The notes below the pieces were generated by a model that had not been told where the DNA came from, searched no databases, and saw only the letters and a list, made by a program, of their open reading frames with translations. Position numbers and translations under genes: made by a program. Of a stretch of DNA of 64,000 nt, positions 57,701 to 63,640 are shown piece after piece; position 1 is the stretch's first letter, and each line of letters starts with the position of its first letter. Location of the stretch: positions 60,713,766-60,777,765 of the forward strand of contig NC_072801.1 of assembly GCF_028583425.1 (NCBI RefSeq), given 5' to 3'. This stretch comes from Eublepharis macularius (lineage: Eukaryota > Chordata > Lepidosauria > Squamata > Eublepharidae).

Positions 57701-58520
57701 TGTATTGTGCTGAAACTGAAGTCATTTTCAGGCACAATGAGTGGGCATGGGGTAAGTACCCACTGCCCCTGTGTCCCAGTTTGGCCCCAGGGGACTTGGT
57801 GACACTGGTGGTCATACCAAAAGTTTCAGGGTTTTAGTCTTTGTCCCTGGGCCTTTAGGGGTAGGAGTGACATCTCAGGGTATGGGGGCAGAAGTTATTT
57901 TTATACTTAGCTAGGAAGTCAGACCATTTGCTCTATGCCATCACATGCATCAACTTCCATTCTGAGGCACAGACAGGCCATCCTCTGCCCCAACTATGCC
58001 TCGCTAAGCCCCACCCCCATTCCACGAGGGATTCACCTTCTGAGCTGCTGGGGGGCCACCTCATTAGCACCCAGCCCCAGGCACTAACCCCACACCCTAA
58101 TCTCAGGGTCTGACCCAAGAGACACCTGACAGCCCAACCCCTTAGCAAGACAAGTGAGAGCCGTAGTGGTGTACTGTGTGCGCGTCAGAACCAAAACACA
58201 AAGTGCAATCAAATTTGAAACCGGGCACAATTCCAAAATTCGAATCTGCAATGTCATATATTTAAAAAATGTGGATTTCAAAATTATATTTTAAGGGATA
58301 ATGTTAACTTGCCAAATTAAGTAATTAACATTTGGTTTTTCTAACATCCTTGAATCCAACAGTATCCTTAACAAGGAGTATCGAGTACATCAAATTAGAG
58401 AAATTTGAGTTTGCTTGAAATATTTCTGCCCCAAACTCTTTTTGAGTATTTGTGAGCGCACATTTGGGGCTACAATCCAGATATTACTTACTCCTCATAT
58501 TCGACTTCTTCATCAGACAT
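25527..58520 (-). CDS. TNNT1: TNNT1, troponin T, slow skeletal muscle type (complete coding region, 13 coding exons)
   Basis: Troponin T ties the troponin complex to tropomyosin on the thin filament and relays calcium switching from TnC and TnI. Thirteen exons (29, 14, 24, 33, 22, 61, 117, 78, 114, 110, 91, 41 and 46 nt) join in phase to 780 nt, 259 residues plus stop. The N-terminus ([10 protein letters not shown]) is the usual acidic tail. Residues 62-100 ([15 protein letters not shown]...) form the first tropomyosin-binding region. A Lys/Glu-rich helix follows, then [13 protein letters not shown]. The C-terminus reads [14 protein letters not shown] and ends [13 protein letters not shown], which matches slow TNNT1 better than cardiac TNNT2 or fast TNNT3. 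Exon number and sizes match the mammalian gene, whose first exon is non-coding. No frameshift or premature stop was seen. Confidence 0.96.
26770..27610 (+). mobile_element. CR1/L2-type LINE 3' fragment, split by a hAT MITE
   Basis: GTGTACAGTTCTAGCAGCCC and GAGCTGGAAAAAGTGCAGAA are characteristic of the 3' part of vertebrate CR1/L2 LINEs, and the end has ATGCTGGAATAGATGGCCCA. The element at 27203-27458 interrupts it, so the LINE is older. It lies downstream of exon 13, in TNNT1 intron 13. Confidence 0.65.
27203..27458. mobile_element. hAT MITE family A, copy 1 (256 bp, snap-back)
   Basis: Ends CAGGGCTTTTTTCTGGG and CCTGAAAAAAAGCCCTG. Most of its length is one long palindrome centred near 27325. 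Perfect 8-bp duplications GTTATTAG at 27195-27202 and 27459-27466. Confidence 0.93.
27939..27979 (-). CDS. TNNT1: TNNT1 exon 13
   Basis: 41 nt encoding [13 protein letters not shown] plus two bases of Phe. This is the conserved end of the TnI-binding helix. Acceptor CCAG, donor GTGAGT from 27938. Confidence 0.95.
28145..28360 (-). mobile_element. hAT MITE family B, truncated inverted copy
   Basis: It contains TATGCTAATGAGTTCCTCCA and GCTCTTTTTCTACAAAATAA, the reverse complement of the family B left end, and two GTGATGTCAAGGGG blocks. The terminal CCCTG has decayed to CCCGT, and the other end is missing. Confidence 0.75.
28950..29180 (-). repeat. tRNA-derived SINE (MIR-like)
   Basis: On the minus strand it starts TCCCAGCATGGTGTAGTGCT, with a B box GGGTTGGATTC, then a body with CAAGGTTGTTGTGAGG. 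Partial copies of the same body lie at 18890-19040 and 20130-20265. Confidence 0.7.
29908..29998 (-). CDS. TNNT1: TNNT1 exon 12 (TnI-binding coiled coil)
   Basis: 91 nt encoding [20 protein letters not shown] and [10 protein letters not shown], the heptad-repeat helix that pairs with troponin I. Acceptor ATCCAG, donor GTAGGG from 29907. Confidence 0.96.
30132..30241 (-). CDS. TNNT1: TNNT1 exon 11
   Basis: 110 nt starting [19 protein letters not shown]. It precedes the helix that forms the TnI/TnT coiled coil. Acceptor CTAG, donor GTCAGT from 30131; a split Arg codon joins exon 12. Confidence 0.96.
30305..30472 (-). repeat. 5S-rRNA-derived SINE
   Basis: On the minus strand it contains CAGATCTCGGAAGCTAAGCA, GGGTCAGTACTTGGATGAGA and GACCACC, which closely follow the internal promoter region of 5S rRNA. 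A SINE body follows (GGCTTTCAAGGCAAGTGAG on plus). It lies directly beside TNNT1 exon 11. Confidence 0.85.
31366..31502 (-). repeat. tRNA-derived SINE, diverged partial copy
   Basis: TTTGGTCTATTGGCCAGTAT, TACTGGGGCTGGCAGCAGCT and CTCTACCACTAAACCAAGGC follow the layout of the copies at 1690 and 3697. Confidence 0.6.
32940..33053 (-). CDS. TNNT1: TNNT1 exon 10
   Basis: 114 nt, 38 codons: [20 protein letters not shown], then [18 protein letters not shown]. The [11 protein letters not shown] motif is diagnostic of troponin T. Acceptor TTTGCAG, donor GTAAAC from 32939. Confidence 0.96.
33265..33550 (+). other. Possible solo LTR-like remnant
   Basis: It has an AATAAA (33479) followed about 70 bp later by a CA end, and a sequence texture like the R-U5 part of an endogenous retroviral LTR (CTTAATAAAACTCTCGCCTC). 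The left end is uncertain and no target duplication was found. It could be another repeat tail. Confidence 0.25.
33720..35460 (+). mobile_element. Penelope-like retroelement, 5'-truncated, with RT C-terminus and GIY-YIG endonuclease
   Basis: The frame starting before 33781 contains [20 protein letters not shown] and then [11 protein letters not shown] (about 33949-33981), the reverse transcriptase catalytic region. A single in-frame TGA at 34111-34113 breaks it. The same frame continues through LYRKPTDRY to 35034. A Cys-rich segment near 34610-34640 is followed by [20 protein letters not shown] (about 34757-34816), a GIY-YIG endonuclease. RT plus GIY-YIG defines the Penelope-like class. The 3' tail ends near 35460 with AAAGGTGCTACTGGACTC. 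The N-terminal RT half is missing, so this is a dead, fairly young copy in TNNT1 intron 9. Confidence 0.88.
36192..36269 (-). CDS. TNNT1: TNNT1 exon 9
   Basis: 78 nt, 26 codons, starting [20 protein letters not shown] and ending RQAKLA. It is a charged single helix typical of the TnT middle region. Acceptor GGTAG, donor GTGAGT from 36191. Confidence 0.95.
36516..36791. repeat. Fold-back palindrome with AT-rich core
   Basis: The arm from 36516 (GCACAAACTAAGAAAGGGAC) is mirrored by the arm ending at 36791, with paired positions summing to 73307 and very few mismatches. The centre is tandem AATCATAAATATAATA. A 14-bp direct repeat CCTCAGTATGCAAG flanks it at about 36463-36476 and 36791-36804. 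Confidence 0.9.
36902..37130 (+). mobile_element. TAGGGTTGCCA-type MITE, intact copy (229 bp)
   Basis: The ends TAGGGTTTCCAG and CTGGCAACCCTA are inverted repeats. 8-bp duplications TCTTGGAG (36894-36901) and TCTTGGGG (37131-37138), one mismatch, suggest the hAT superfamily. Confidence 0.87.
38044..38491 (+). mobile_element. hAT MITE family B, longest copy (448 bp)
   Basis: Starts CAGGGGTCATTTTGTAGAAA and ends CCCCCTCAAAATGAGCCCTG. Perfect 8-bp duplications TATAAAAC at 38036-38043 and 38492-38499. The inside has repeated GGCCCAAAATGG-like words. Confidence 0.92.
38755..38997. mobile_element. hAT MITE family A, copy 2 (243 bp, snap-back)
   Basis: Ends CAGGGCTTTTTTTCAGGGGG and CCCAGAAAAAAAGCCCTG. 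Perfect duplications AGAAAAGG at 38747-38754 and 38998-39005. Palindrome centre near 38877. Confidence 0.93.
39424..39605. mobile_element. Palindromic MITE, GGGCCAAGCTA family, copy 1
   Basis: GGGCCAAGCTAGAAGT at the left mirrors ACTTCTAGCTTGGCCC at the right. The inside is a long inverted repeat (AAGTGAACGGACTCGCATGT against ACATGCGAGTCTGTTCACTT) around TGGAGCGCAAG units. Confidence 0.88.
40218..40471. mobile_element. hAT MITE family A, copy 3 (254 bp, snap-back)
   Basis: Same ends as copy 2, with perfect duplications GTGCTCCT at 40210-40217 and 40472-40479. It ends about 100 bp before TNNT1 exon 8's donor side. Confidence 0.93.
40568..40684 (-). CDS. TNNT1: TNNT1 exon 8 (tropomyosin-binding region)
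   Basis: 117 nt, 39 codons, phase 0 at both ends. It starts [19 protein letters not shown] and continues [13 protein letters not shown], the most conserved part of troponin T. The exon ends GLMSRI where human has a Lys/Glu-containing stretch, a small divergence. Acceptor ATAG, donor GTGAGT from 40567. Confidence 0.95.
40890..41062. mobile_element. Palindromic MITE, GGCCGTTTCC family, copy 2
   Basis: Ends GGGCCGTTTCCACATGG and GTTTGGAAACGGCCC. The CpG-rich centre has repeated GCGCGATTTTGCACGAGA-like units. It lies in TNNT1 intron 7. Confidence 0.82.
41070..41500 (+). mobile_element. CR1/L2-type LINE reverse-transcriptase fragment, degraded
   Basis: The DNA words AGCAAATATTACCATGATTT, CACCATGGCTTCTGCAAATG and ATACTGTGACTTATAAAAGG correspond to positions in CR1/L2 RT around the conserved FKKG, HGF and SKAFD motifs, but stops and frameshifts break the frame. 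A Penelope-type tail fragment (41345-41430, CTGTTCTACTGCAGACCAAC) interrupts it. Confidence 0.55.
41820..42017. mobile_element. Palindromic MITE, GGGCCAAGCTA family, copy 2
   Basis: GGGCCAAGCTACAAGTGA mirrors TCACTTGTAGTTTGGCCC. The internal arms match copy 1 closely. Confidence 0.88.
42241..42265. repeat. (TG)n microsatellite
   Basis: A run of about 12 TG units, followed shortly by a (CCT)n stretch near 42278-42294. Confidence 0.95.
42460..42526. repeat. (TTA)n microsatellite
   Basis: About 22 units of TTA without interruption, in TNNT1 intron 7. Confidence 0.97.
42733..42965 (+). repeat. tRNA-derived SINE, third type
   Basis: The A-box region TGTAGCATAGCAGTTAAGTG and the B box GGTTCAAATCC are about 45 bp apart, as in a tRNA head. 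The body contains CTGTGTGGGGATAATAATAT and GAGTGGTATATATGCA. Confidence 0.75.
43105..43195. repeat. Short palindromic repeat (GCAATCCTAA-type)
   Basis: GTGCAATCTTATACAGAGTT faces a decayed inverted copy ending CAGGATTGCAC. Related palindromes lie at 26520-26590, 39130-39205 and 56626-56700. Confidence 0.6.
43331..43592. mobile_element. hAT MITE family A, copy 4 (262 bp, snap-back)
   Basis: Ends CAGGGCTTTTTTTCTGGG and CCTGAAAAAAAGCCCTG. Duplications TCTCTTCC (43323-43330) and TCTCTTTC (43593-43600), one mismatch. Confidence 0.9.
44792..45440. repeat. GC-rich element with internal repeats and short inverted ends
   Basis: The left edge CAGGGCCAGATCTAG faces the right edge CTAGATCCAGCCC. The inside is a CpG-rich array in which CAAGCAAAAGGCAG recurs at about 45001, 45187 and 45318, with GACAGGGGG and CTGCCCCCTCTCCTGC words in each unit. 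Open frames on both strands reflect the composition and do not indicate genes. It lies in TNNT1 intron 7. Confidence 0.65.
45930..46080 (-). repeat. Penelope-type 3' tail fragment, inverted
   Basis: AGAGTCCAGTAGCACCTCTA on plus is the complement of the tail seen at 35430-35455. It continues AGGCTAACAAAATTTGTAGT and AGCTTTCATGGGTCACAG. Confidence 0.6.
46324..46384 (-). CDS. TNNT1: TNNT1 exon 7
   Basis: 61 nt encoding [20 protein letters not shown], the conserved Pro-rich segment before the first tropomyosin-binding helix. Acceptor CAAAG, donor GTGAGT from 46323. Confidence 0.94.
46583..47692 (-). mobile_element. Penelope-like element with intact GIY-YIG endonuclease part, inverted
   Basis: On the minus strand a frame runs from about 47687 to 46776. 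It begins in the RT C-terminus ([20 protein letters not shown]) and continues through a Lys-rich linker. The endonuclease contains [20 protein letters not shown] (about 47270-47211), with the GIY-YIG spacing and Cys residues typical of the class. The RT catalytic core is missing (5' truncation). The 3' end reaches GAAAGCCTTCGACAATA near 46583. It lies in TNNT1 intron 6, 200 bp upstream in plus coordinates of nothing else coding. It is a different subfamily from the copy at 33720. Confidence 0.88.
47693..48240 (+). mobile_element. Penelope-like element, plus-strand partner with internal deletion
   Basis: It starts in the RT C-terminal region ([19 protein letters not shown], then KLPFLDTLV) and reads to [11 protein letters not shown]. 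At about 47864 it jumps to the region near the end of the frame ([13 protein letters not shown]), so the endonuclease is deleted. The 3' half (47866-48240) repeats 46590-46990 in the opposite orientation. Confidence 0.87.
48330..48510. repeat. Paired inverted Penelope-type tail fragments
   Basis: GAGTCCAGTAGCACCTGAAA (about 48336) and AAGGTGCTACTGGACTCGAG (about 48471) are inverted copies of the same tail, about 115 bp apart, with CTTCATCAGATAC between them. Confidence 0.55.
48752..48773 (-). CDS. TNNT1: TNNT1 exon 6, 22-nt microexon
   Basis: It encodes EEERPKPR across its junctions. Acceptor CTCACAG, donor GTAAGT from 48751. The frame closes with both neighbours. Confidence 0.9.
48800..51335. 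other. TNNT1 intron 5, 5' of exon 6, little recognised
   Basis: No exon or clear mobile element was found over about 2.5 kb, apart from a TAGGGTTGCCAGC remnant near 49221. Confidence 0.4.
51340..51455. repeat. (ATCC)n microsatellite, about 29 units
   Basis: A perfect tetranucleotide run. Open frames across it encode only artificial repeats. It lies in TNNT1 intron 5. Confidence 0.98.
52612..52644 (-). CDS. TNNT1: TNNT1 exon 5, 33-nt exon
   Basis: It encodes [11 protein letters not shown] in the acidic tail. Acceptor TTGCAG and donor GTATAT from 52611. Its length is a multiple of three with matching end phases. The like-sized exon of mammalian TNNT1 is alternatively spliced, so skipping is plausible here too. 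Confidence 0.9.
53105..53237 (+). mobile_element. CR1-type LINE 3' end, short copy
   Basis: It shares CCTGCATTGTGCAGGGGGTT and GGACTAGATGACCCTAGAGG with the copy at 3955 and ends in two ATGATTCT units. Confidence 0.83.
53255..53780. repeat. Repeat with internal hairpin, class unknown
   Basis: CACTTGAACATCCCCGTGTA (53516) faces TACATGGGGATGCTCAAGTG (about 53561-53580), a hairpin. A related AAGACATCTTACATGAGTAC occurs at about 53396. The 3' part has AGGGAGATGCAATGTTATCT. Confidence 0.5.
54650..54673 (-). CDS. TNNT1: TNNT1 exon 4, 24-nt microexon
   Basis: It encodes EEEQPEEE across its junctions, part of the acidic N-terminal tail. The acceptor follows a long CT run (the GA run on the plus strand), and the donor GTGAGA starts at 54649. 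It begins and ends in the same phase, so it can be skipped without breaking the frame. Confidence 0.9.
54684..54705. repeat. (GA)n run; acts as the CT tract of TNNT1 exon 4
   Basis: A pure GA run on plus, CT on the gene strand, ending about 10 bp before the acceptor of the 24-nt microexon at 54673. Confidence 0.95.
55350..55363 (-). CDS. TNNT1: TNNT1 exon 3, 14-nt microexon
   Basis: Acceptor ACACCAG (AG at 55365-55364), 14 nt, then donor GTAAGA from 55349. It completes a Glu codon and adds EQQE. Its size fits the frame of the exons on both sides exactly. Confidence 0.88.
55818..56117 (-). repeat. tRNA-derived SINE, fourth type
   Basis: On the minus strand it begins AAGAGCCGTGTGGCACAGAG (A box) with B box GAGCTCGATCCTGG. 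The distal body carries GTAATGACTCAGGACTTGCA. This type is widespread in reptiles. Confidence 0.8.
56626..56700. repeat. Short palindromic repeat, about 75 bp
   Basis: AAGAAAAGTTACTCCAGTCT faces AGACTGGAGTAATTCTTCTT, forming a near-complete hairpin with a small loop. Confidence 0.75.
56760..58440. other. TNNT1 intron 2 interior, no recognised feature
   Basis: AT-rich and mixed sequence. A local inverted pair (CTAAAAATT near 57510 and AATTTTTAG near 57662) is the only structure noted. Confidence 0.4.
58492..58520 (-). CDS. TNNT1: TNNT1 exon 2 coding part (start codon)
   Basis: It holds the ATG (58520-58518) and nine codons, MSDEEVEYE, then two bases. The donor GTAAGT starts at 58491. The acceptor CTAG at 58546-58543 begins the exon at 58542, leaving 22 nt of leader here. 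Confidence 0.93.
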
Positions 58521-58542
58521 GGTGTTCGTTATTGGGTTTCAC
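58521..58542 (-). other. TNNT1: TNNT1 5' UTR part in exon 2
   Basis: Twenty-two leader bases lie between the acceptor (AG at 58544-58543) and the ATG. The rest of the leader must come from an upstream non-coding exon, as in mammals. I could not locate that exon between 58543 and 64000. Confidence 0.75.
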
Positions 58543-59054
58543 CTAGAAGAAAAGAATATAGAGTTCATGCTTTTGCAGATGGGGAATGTTGAAGAGTTAT
58601 ATTTCAGGAATTGTTTAGCAGTGAGAGATCTCCATTGTTAAATTAAATATGGCTATCTTTGATTTAATCAGCTTCGTTTTTTTTAAACACATCAGTTTCC
58701 CTTGAAGGCATTTCCAAACACAGCAAAAACAATTCACAGGCCAACATCTCTTGTTCCAGATCTCCCGCCAGGCAATTCTCTTGAGAGCCCATTCTAATTC
58801 CATCTGGAATCCCTTCTCCTTTTACGGTATGAAGTGCAGGCAGGGTCAGTGGGCAGACAAAGAAAGATTGTGATCAAAGGCAATAGGCTGGGAATCTCAT
58901 AGCAAGACTTGCTGTAGAAGATATAATCCATCACAATCTATTTTTAATCTCTGAAGCGCTTGGTACGGAAGCGAACAGAAGCTCTACCCCATGTAAGAAG
59001 CAATGGCTTCTATCTGGGCACTGTGGAACTAAGCAGTAGCAATTGCCTCTCCCC

Positions 59055-59250
59055 CATTAATCTGCCATAGATTGAATCAGACCATTGTTCTATCAAGGTC
59101 AGTAATTCTCTGAGCAGCTCTTTGGAGTCTCAAACGAAGGTCTTTTCCACCAACAACGACCTGATCCTGTTAATTGGAGGTTACAGGAGTTGAACCAGGA
59201 ACCCTCCATGTGAAAAACAGATGCTCTACCACTGATCCAGGGCCCCCTCC
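59055..59250 (-). repeat. tRNA-derived SINE
   Basis: The tRNA head is at the high end (CTCTACCACTGATCCAGGGC and TTGAACCAGGAACC on plus). Body TTGTTCTATCAAGGTCAGTA. It lies upstream of the TNNT1 start codon. Confidence 0.75.
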
Positions 59251-59277
59251 CAGTAAACAAACCCAATGAAACCTGGG

Positions 59278-59470
59278 CCGTTTTCACACTACTTACCCGC
59301 TCCCGGAACATTGCGAAACATCATGCAAAAAACACAGAAGATAGCGTCTTCTCGCGAGAGATTCGTGCGACGTCACGCAAAACTCTCATGAGAAGATGCT
59401 ATCTTCCGCATTTTTTGCATGATGTTTCGCAATGTTCTGGGAGCAGGTAAGTAGTGTGAAAACGGCCCCG
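59278..59470. mobile_element. Palindromic MITE, GGCCGTTTCC family, copy 3
   Basis: Ends GGGCCGTTTTCACACTAC and GTAGTGTGAAAACGGCCC. Internal arms AACATCATGCAAAAAA and TTTTTTGCATGATGTTTCGC pair, and the CpG-rich centre is CTCGCGAGAG-like. Confidence 0.88.
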
Positions 59471-60004
59471 ATGTGATATTTCAGTCCTTTGCCACTAAAT
59501 TAGTTGTGGACTCTTCCCAGCCATACCTGCCAGAATTTTATCTGGTGAAGATAAATTCATGTATGTGTCATGGTGGCTGATAAGTTCCCCTGAAGAATTT
59601 TGTAAACCTTAATTTCAGAACAAAAGACATTAATTTCCCTCCAGCCTAGAAAATACCTGGATGCCATAATGGTGTGTATTTAAGCGAACAAATTATACAA
59701 ATCTACCCCTCGAGAACTCTGACGGTAGTTCTCTGAGAAGGCGATTAGAGAAACTCTATCAGAAAAGTTTCAGCTTTCATCCATGATGAAAGTGAGTGGA
59801 ATGGTTCAGGGCTTTTATGATCACCTTCAGCATCACCTTGCCAAAAGTTTGGTCTCCTTTTAAAGTAGTGTGGCTCATTACCCACCAAATTCAGTGGAGT
59901 GGTGGGTTGCATTGTGTACGGAGAGCATTTCTCTTTTTGATTACTTTATTTCAAAAAGATTCCAAAAAACAAAAGCTGTGTAATATCTTTTATTAGATTA
60001 TTAG

Positions 60005-60210
60005 ATGGTGGTGGAAGGTGCAGTCAAGTTGCAGTCAATTTGTGGCAACCCCATGGAATTTTCAATGCAAAAGACAAACAGAGGTATTTTGCTATTGTAA
60101 AATGTCTTGTGTATTTCCACCTTGTGTGACCCTGGACTTCTTTGTGGTCTTCTGTCCAAGTACTAACCAGAGCCAACCCAGCGCAGCTTCTGAGATCTAA
60201 CAAGATCTAA
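60005..60210 (-). repeat. 5S-rRNA-derived SINE, diverged
   Basis: AGTACTAACCAGAGCCAACC and CAGCTTCTGAGATCTAACAA on plus are the complement of the 5S internal region. The body has CAAGTTGCAGTCAATTTGTG. Confidence 0.65.
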
Positions 60211-61399
60211 GTCAGGGCCTTTTATTAGGATGAACCAAAAATAAAACAAAACAGCATGCAAGCTTTTGAGTTACACAGAACTCTGCACCAGCTGGCTATT
60301 AAACAACAAAAAAAGAAAAAAGAGGGGGAAATGATGTCTCAGGCCACTGTGTTAAGGCCTCTGTGTTGCATCTTCTGGTCGAGATTCAGCAGATTAGGTG
60401 GAGCTGGTTTCAATTTGTACTCAGTATCGCCCTGCACTGCCAAATCTAATTAAGTCCTCAGAACAAAAGGCAGGCATTAACATCATAGCCCGAAATATCT
60501 CCACCTTCCTTTTTGGTTCTTAATATCCAGCTTGATAAAAAGTTCTGGACAACTCAAAAGTTTGTAAATTGGTTTGTGTTATTGGGTTCTAATAAAGGAT
60601 TTCACATCGATGTATTGTCGAAGGCTTTCACATCGCTTTTTGATCTAGATTTTTTTTCAGCAAGTCACCATAACTACTTCCAGTTTCTTTCTTCCAGAAG
60701 CTATTCTGCACATTTAAATTAAAGCTAACCTTGTTCTCTAACCCAGAATGAATTTGTTTACCCAGGGTTTATTTGTTCTCTCAGTCATAGCTGTATCTAT
60801 GAAAAGAGATTAGATTTTATACGTAAATTTATAATGTAAGATTAACTGCTTCAGTTGCATGGATTCCCTCCAAAGAGGCAGAGAACACGTCCTCTAATGC
60901 TACACACATGCAATAATGTTGGTGTGTGTCTTAATTTAGAACAATGACCCATGCCTATTTCCAAATTCACATTTGATGAAGAAGACTGAATAGTAAACCG
61001 AGTAATGTTTCTAAATATTGGTTTCTCCAGTGCTACATTGAGAAATGAAACAGAAATACCTTGTAAAGTATGTTCTAGAGGTTGGATTCTCCAGTGGCTG
61101 TAAAGTCAAATCAGGATGTGAAACAGGACGTACATCACAGACCATGATAATGTGTTTTTTTTCCCTGGAGATTTGGAGAGATCATCCACTGAAGAAGTAC
61201 AAGTGATACTTTCGTACCACTTCCACCACTACATTCGGCTTAGTGATGATGACCAGCAAAATAAATGCCACAGTCCGTACTTGTTTTATGGACATTTGCA
61301 TATTCAGTAAGAAGTATTCACCCATTCACTACTTTTCAACCATCAGGATTATGACTACAGTATGATTTTAAAGTGGTGTTCATTTCATTTAACCTTGAC

Positions 61400-61600
61400 T
61401 TGGATAGCCCAGGTGAGCCTGATCTCATCAGATCTCAGAAGCTAAGCGAGATCAGCCTTGGTTAGTAATTGGACTGGAGACCTCCAGTAAAGACCAGGGT
61501 TGCAGAGGCAGGCCATGGCAAACCATCTCGGTTAGTCTCTGGCCATGAAAATCCTGCCAGGAGTCGCCACAAATCAGATATGACTTGAGGGCAGGATTTC
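61400..61600 (+). repeat. 5S-rRNA-derived SINE, forward copy
   Basis: CCTGATCTCATCAGATCTCA, GAAGCTAAGCGAGATCAGCC and TTGGTTAGTAATTGGACTGG follow 5S rRNA. The body ends near GACTTGAGGGCAGGATTT. Confidence 0.8.
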
Positions 61601-62289
61601 ATTTTCAAGGTTGATAAAGTGTGGATTGGCTGTGACTTCCCAGGAAAAAAGAAATTGGCATTGTGGGGGAAATTGACAGTAGTGTGCTGTGGAAGGGGAA
61701 AAGTCAGAATCAGCATTAGGAATGATGAAAGAAGTGAAAATCTATAATCTGTGGGGTAGCCACATTCTGCTTGGCCTTCTGGAAAATCTTACCACAGAGC
61801 TAGAAAAGGGTTGGGAATGGGAACTAAAGATGGTCAAAGGTTGGAGAAATATTTTTGGCAAGGAATGATTAAAGAATTTGGTATGTGTATCAGAGTTAAA
61901 AACTATGGGGTCTGGCATCTGATCCAGCCAGTTTTTCACTTAGTCTCACCAAATCCCCCTGCATATTATAGCCCCCATTCCACATGACTTTGGTTCTTGC
62001 AGGTCTAAGGATCCTAGCATAGCCTTTTTGGGTGGTCAGCGGGGACCCTTCCTGCCTTTTTTGCCAGTCAAAAAGCTGGTTGGATCAGACTCAGAAAGAG
62101 TGGAATAGAGATAGATCTTTTGGGGGGGGGGGTTACCGATGAAGGTCATTAACTACAGCTTAAGATCAAAGAAAGAATTTCTTTACATTGTATGTCATTT
62201 ATTTATAGAATTTGCTTCCACAAAATTTAATAATGATCATTAGTTTGCTATTTTTTTTTCAAAAAACGCCTTATGAAAGCTAGAGCTTA

Positions 62290-62482
62290 TGTGTGTTGTG
62301 TGCCATCAAGTTGCAACCGACTTATGGAGACCCCAACAAGGGGCTTTCAAGGCAGGTGAGAAGCAGAGGTGATTCACCATTGCCTCCCTCTGCAGAGGCT
62401 TCTTTGGTGGTTTCTCATTCAAGTACTGAGCCTGCTTATCTTCTGAGATCTAAAGAAACAGGGCTATATCATGCTGCCTTCC
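62290..62482 (-). repeat. 5S-rRNA-derived SINE
   Basis: Similar to the copy at 30305 (GGGGCTTTCAAGGCAGGTGA, TTGGTGGTTTCTCATTCAAG), with the distal head GTGTGCCATCAAGTTGCAAC kept. The extreme 5S end is degraded. Confidence 0.78.
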
Positions 62483-62697
62483 CTTCACCATTTAAATATT
62501 AGCCATAATGAAACAAAACCTCCACATACAGAATCCGTATACCTCTGAATGTGAGGTGTGGAGTGCAATCAACAGGGCTGTTAATCTTTGCGCTCTGCTT
62601 ATGAGCATCGAGAGGCATCTAATGGGTTATTGTTGCATGCAGGATGCTGGACTCAATGGATCTCTGATCTGATCCAGCAGGACTCTCCTTCTTCTAA

Positions 62698-63211
62698 GTG
62701 ATAATTGAGCCATATTCTCTAGAGCACGATTTGATGCATTCCCCTCTGCAGTTTTGCATGGGAGATTCTCCCGCCTGCCTTTGCAGCAGCGGTGTTGTCC
62801 CTGTTCAAATAAAGTGGTCGAAAATATCACACGCATACTTTTGTACAGTGAATTCTATCAAGAAGAAAGGATACAATTAATTATCCCACTACTCTATAGA
62901 TTTAAACCATTCGAGTATTACATGGATTTTAGGCCCGAAACCCTTTGGGTATACCTTTTAGAGGATGGCCAGAGAACTGTATCTTACACAGTTGCAAAAT
63001 TCTGTGTGACAGCACTCAGAAAGCGGTATCATTTGACGAAGGAAACGTCAATTGCTGGGAAGTGAATTAACAAAGTGAGTGAGTTTTTACTGTTATATAT
63101 ATATAACATATATATGATTTTATCTTTTCTGTATTTACCCATTTTAAGTATTTAAAAACTGTTCTTTTTATCTGTATTTTACTTGGCTGGTCTTGTGACC
63201 GTAATAAACCC

Positions 63212-63284
<73 letters not shown>
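62698..63284 (+). mobile_element. LINE 3' end with C-terminal ORF2 remnant and (TTGA)n tail
   Basis: A frame ending at 63065 reads CPCSNKVVENITRILLYSEF and YQEERIQLIIPLLYRF, which resembles the C-terminal zinc-knuckle region of non-LTR reverse transcriptases. A 3' UTR follows, with AATAAA near 63203 and a (TTGA)n tail. The family (CR1, L2 or another) cannot be fixed here. Confidence 0.5.
63212..63284. repeat. (TTGA)n tetranucleotide repeat
   Basis: About 18 perfect units; it looks like the 3' tail of the LINE just upstream. Confidence 0.97.
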
Positions 63285-63507
63285 CTGAATTGAGCCATAT
63301 CGTTAGCAGCACGCCTTATCCTTTCAAAGACTTACAGTTTTCAGCTTTCTTGGATGGAGGCCATATAAACTAGTTCGTCATTCTAACAAAATCCACATTT
63401 CAAAGCCTGACCTCTGCCATACATTCAGTAATGTCCCACCATGATCAAGTCGCCGGTCTCACATCTGTATAATGGGAGTAAGAGCAACCTGCTTCATAGG
63501 ATTATTG

Positions 63508-63640
63508 TGAGGGGACGGGGCTCAGAGGCAGAGCATCTGCTTGGCGTGCGGAAGATCCCAGGTTCAATCCCCAACATCTCCAGGTAAAAGGATCTGTGAG
63601 CAGGTGATGTGAATGATCTCTACCGGAAGATATAATTATA
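63508..63640 (+). repeat. tRNA-derived SINE, forward copy
   Basis: CAGAGGCAGAGCATCTGCTT (A box), CCCAGGTTCAATCCCCAACA (B box) and CTCCA make a 70-bp tRNA-Ala-like head. The body GGTAAAAGGATCTGTGAGCA follows directly, so it is a SINE and not a tRNA gene. Confidence 0.85.

Noticed and set aside
25527..58520. Assignment as TNNT2 or TNNT3
   Set aside because: The C-terminal tail and the [13 protein letters not shown] block match the slow form, and the neighbouring gene agrees.
61400..61480. A 5S rRNA gene
   Set aside because: Only part of 5S is kept, it is mutated, and it is fused to a SINE body found at three other sites.
63212..63284. A CRISPR-like array of direct repeats
   Set aside because: Tetranucleotide microsatellite without spacers. 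No CRISPR array is expected or seen in this eukaryotic sequence.
63508..63580. A possible tRNA-Ala gene
   Set aside because: The head continues into a SINE body shared with other copies in the window, and the arms carry mismatches.
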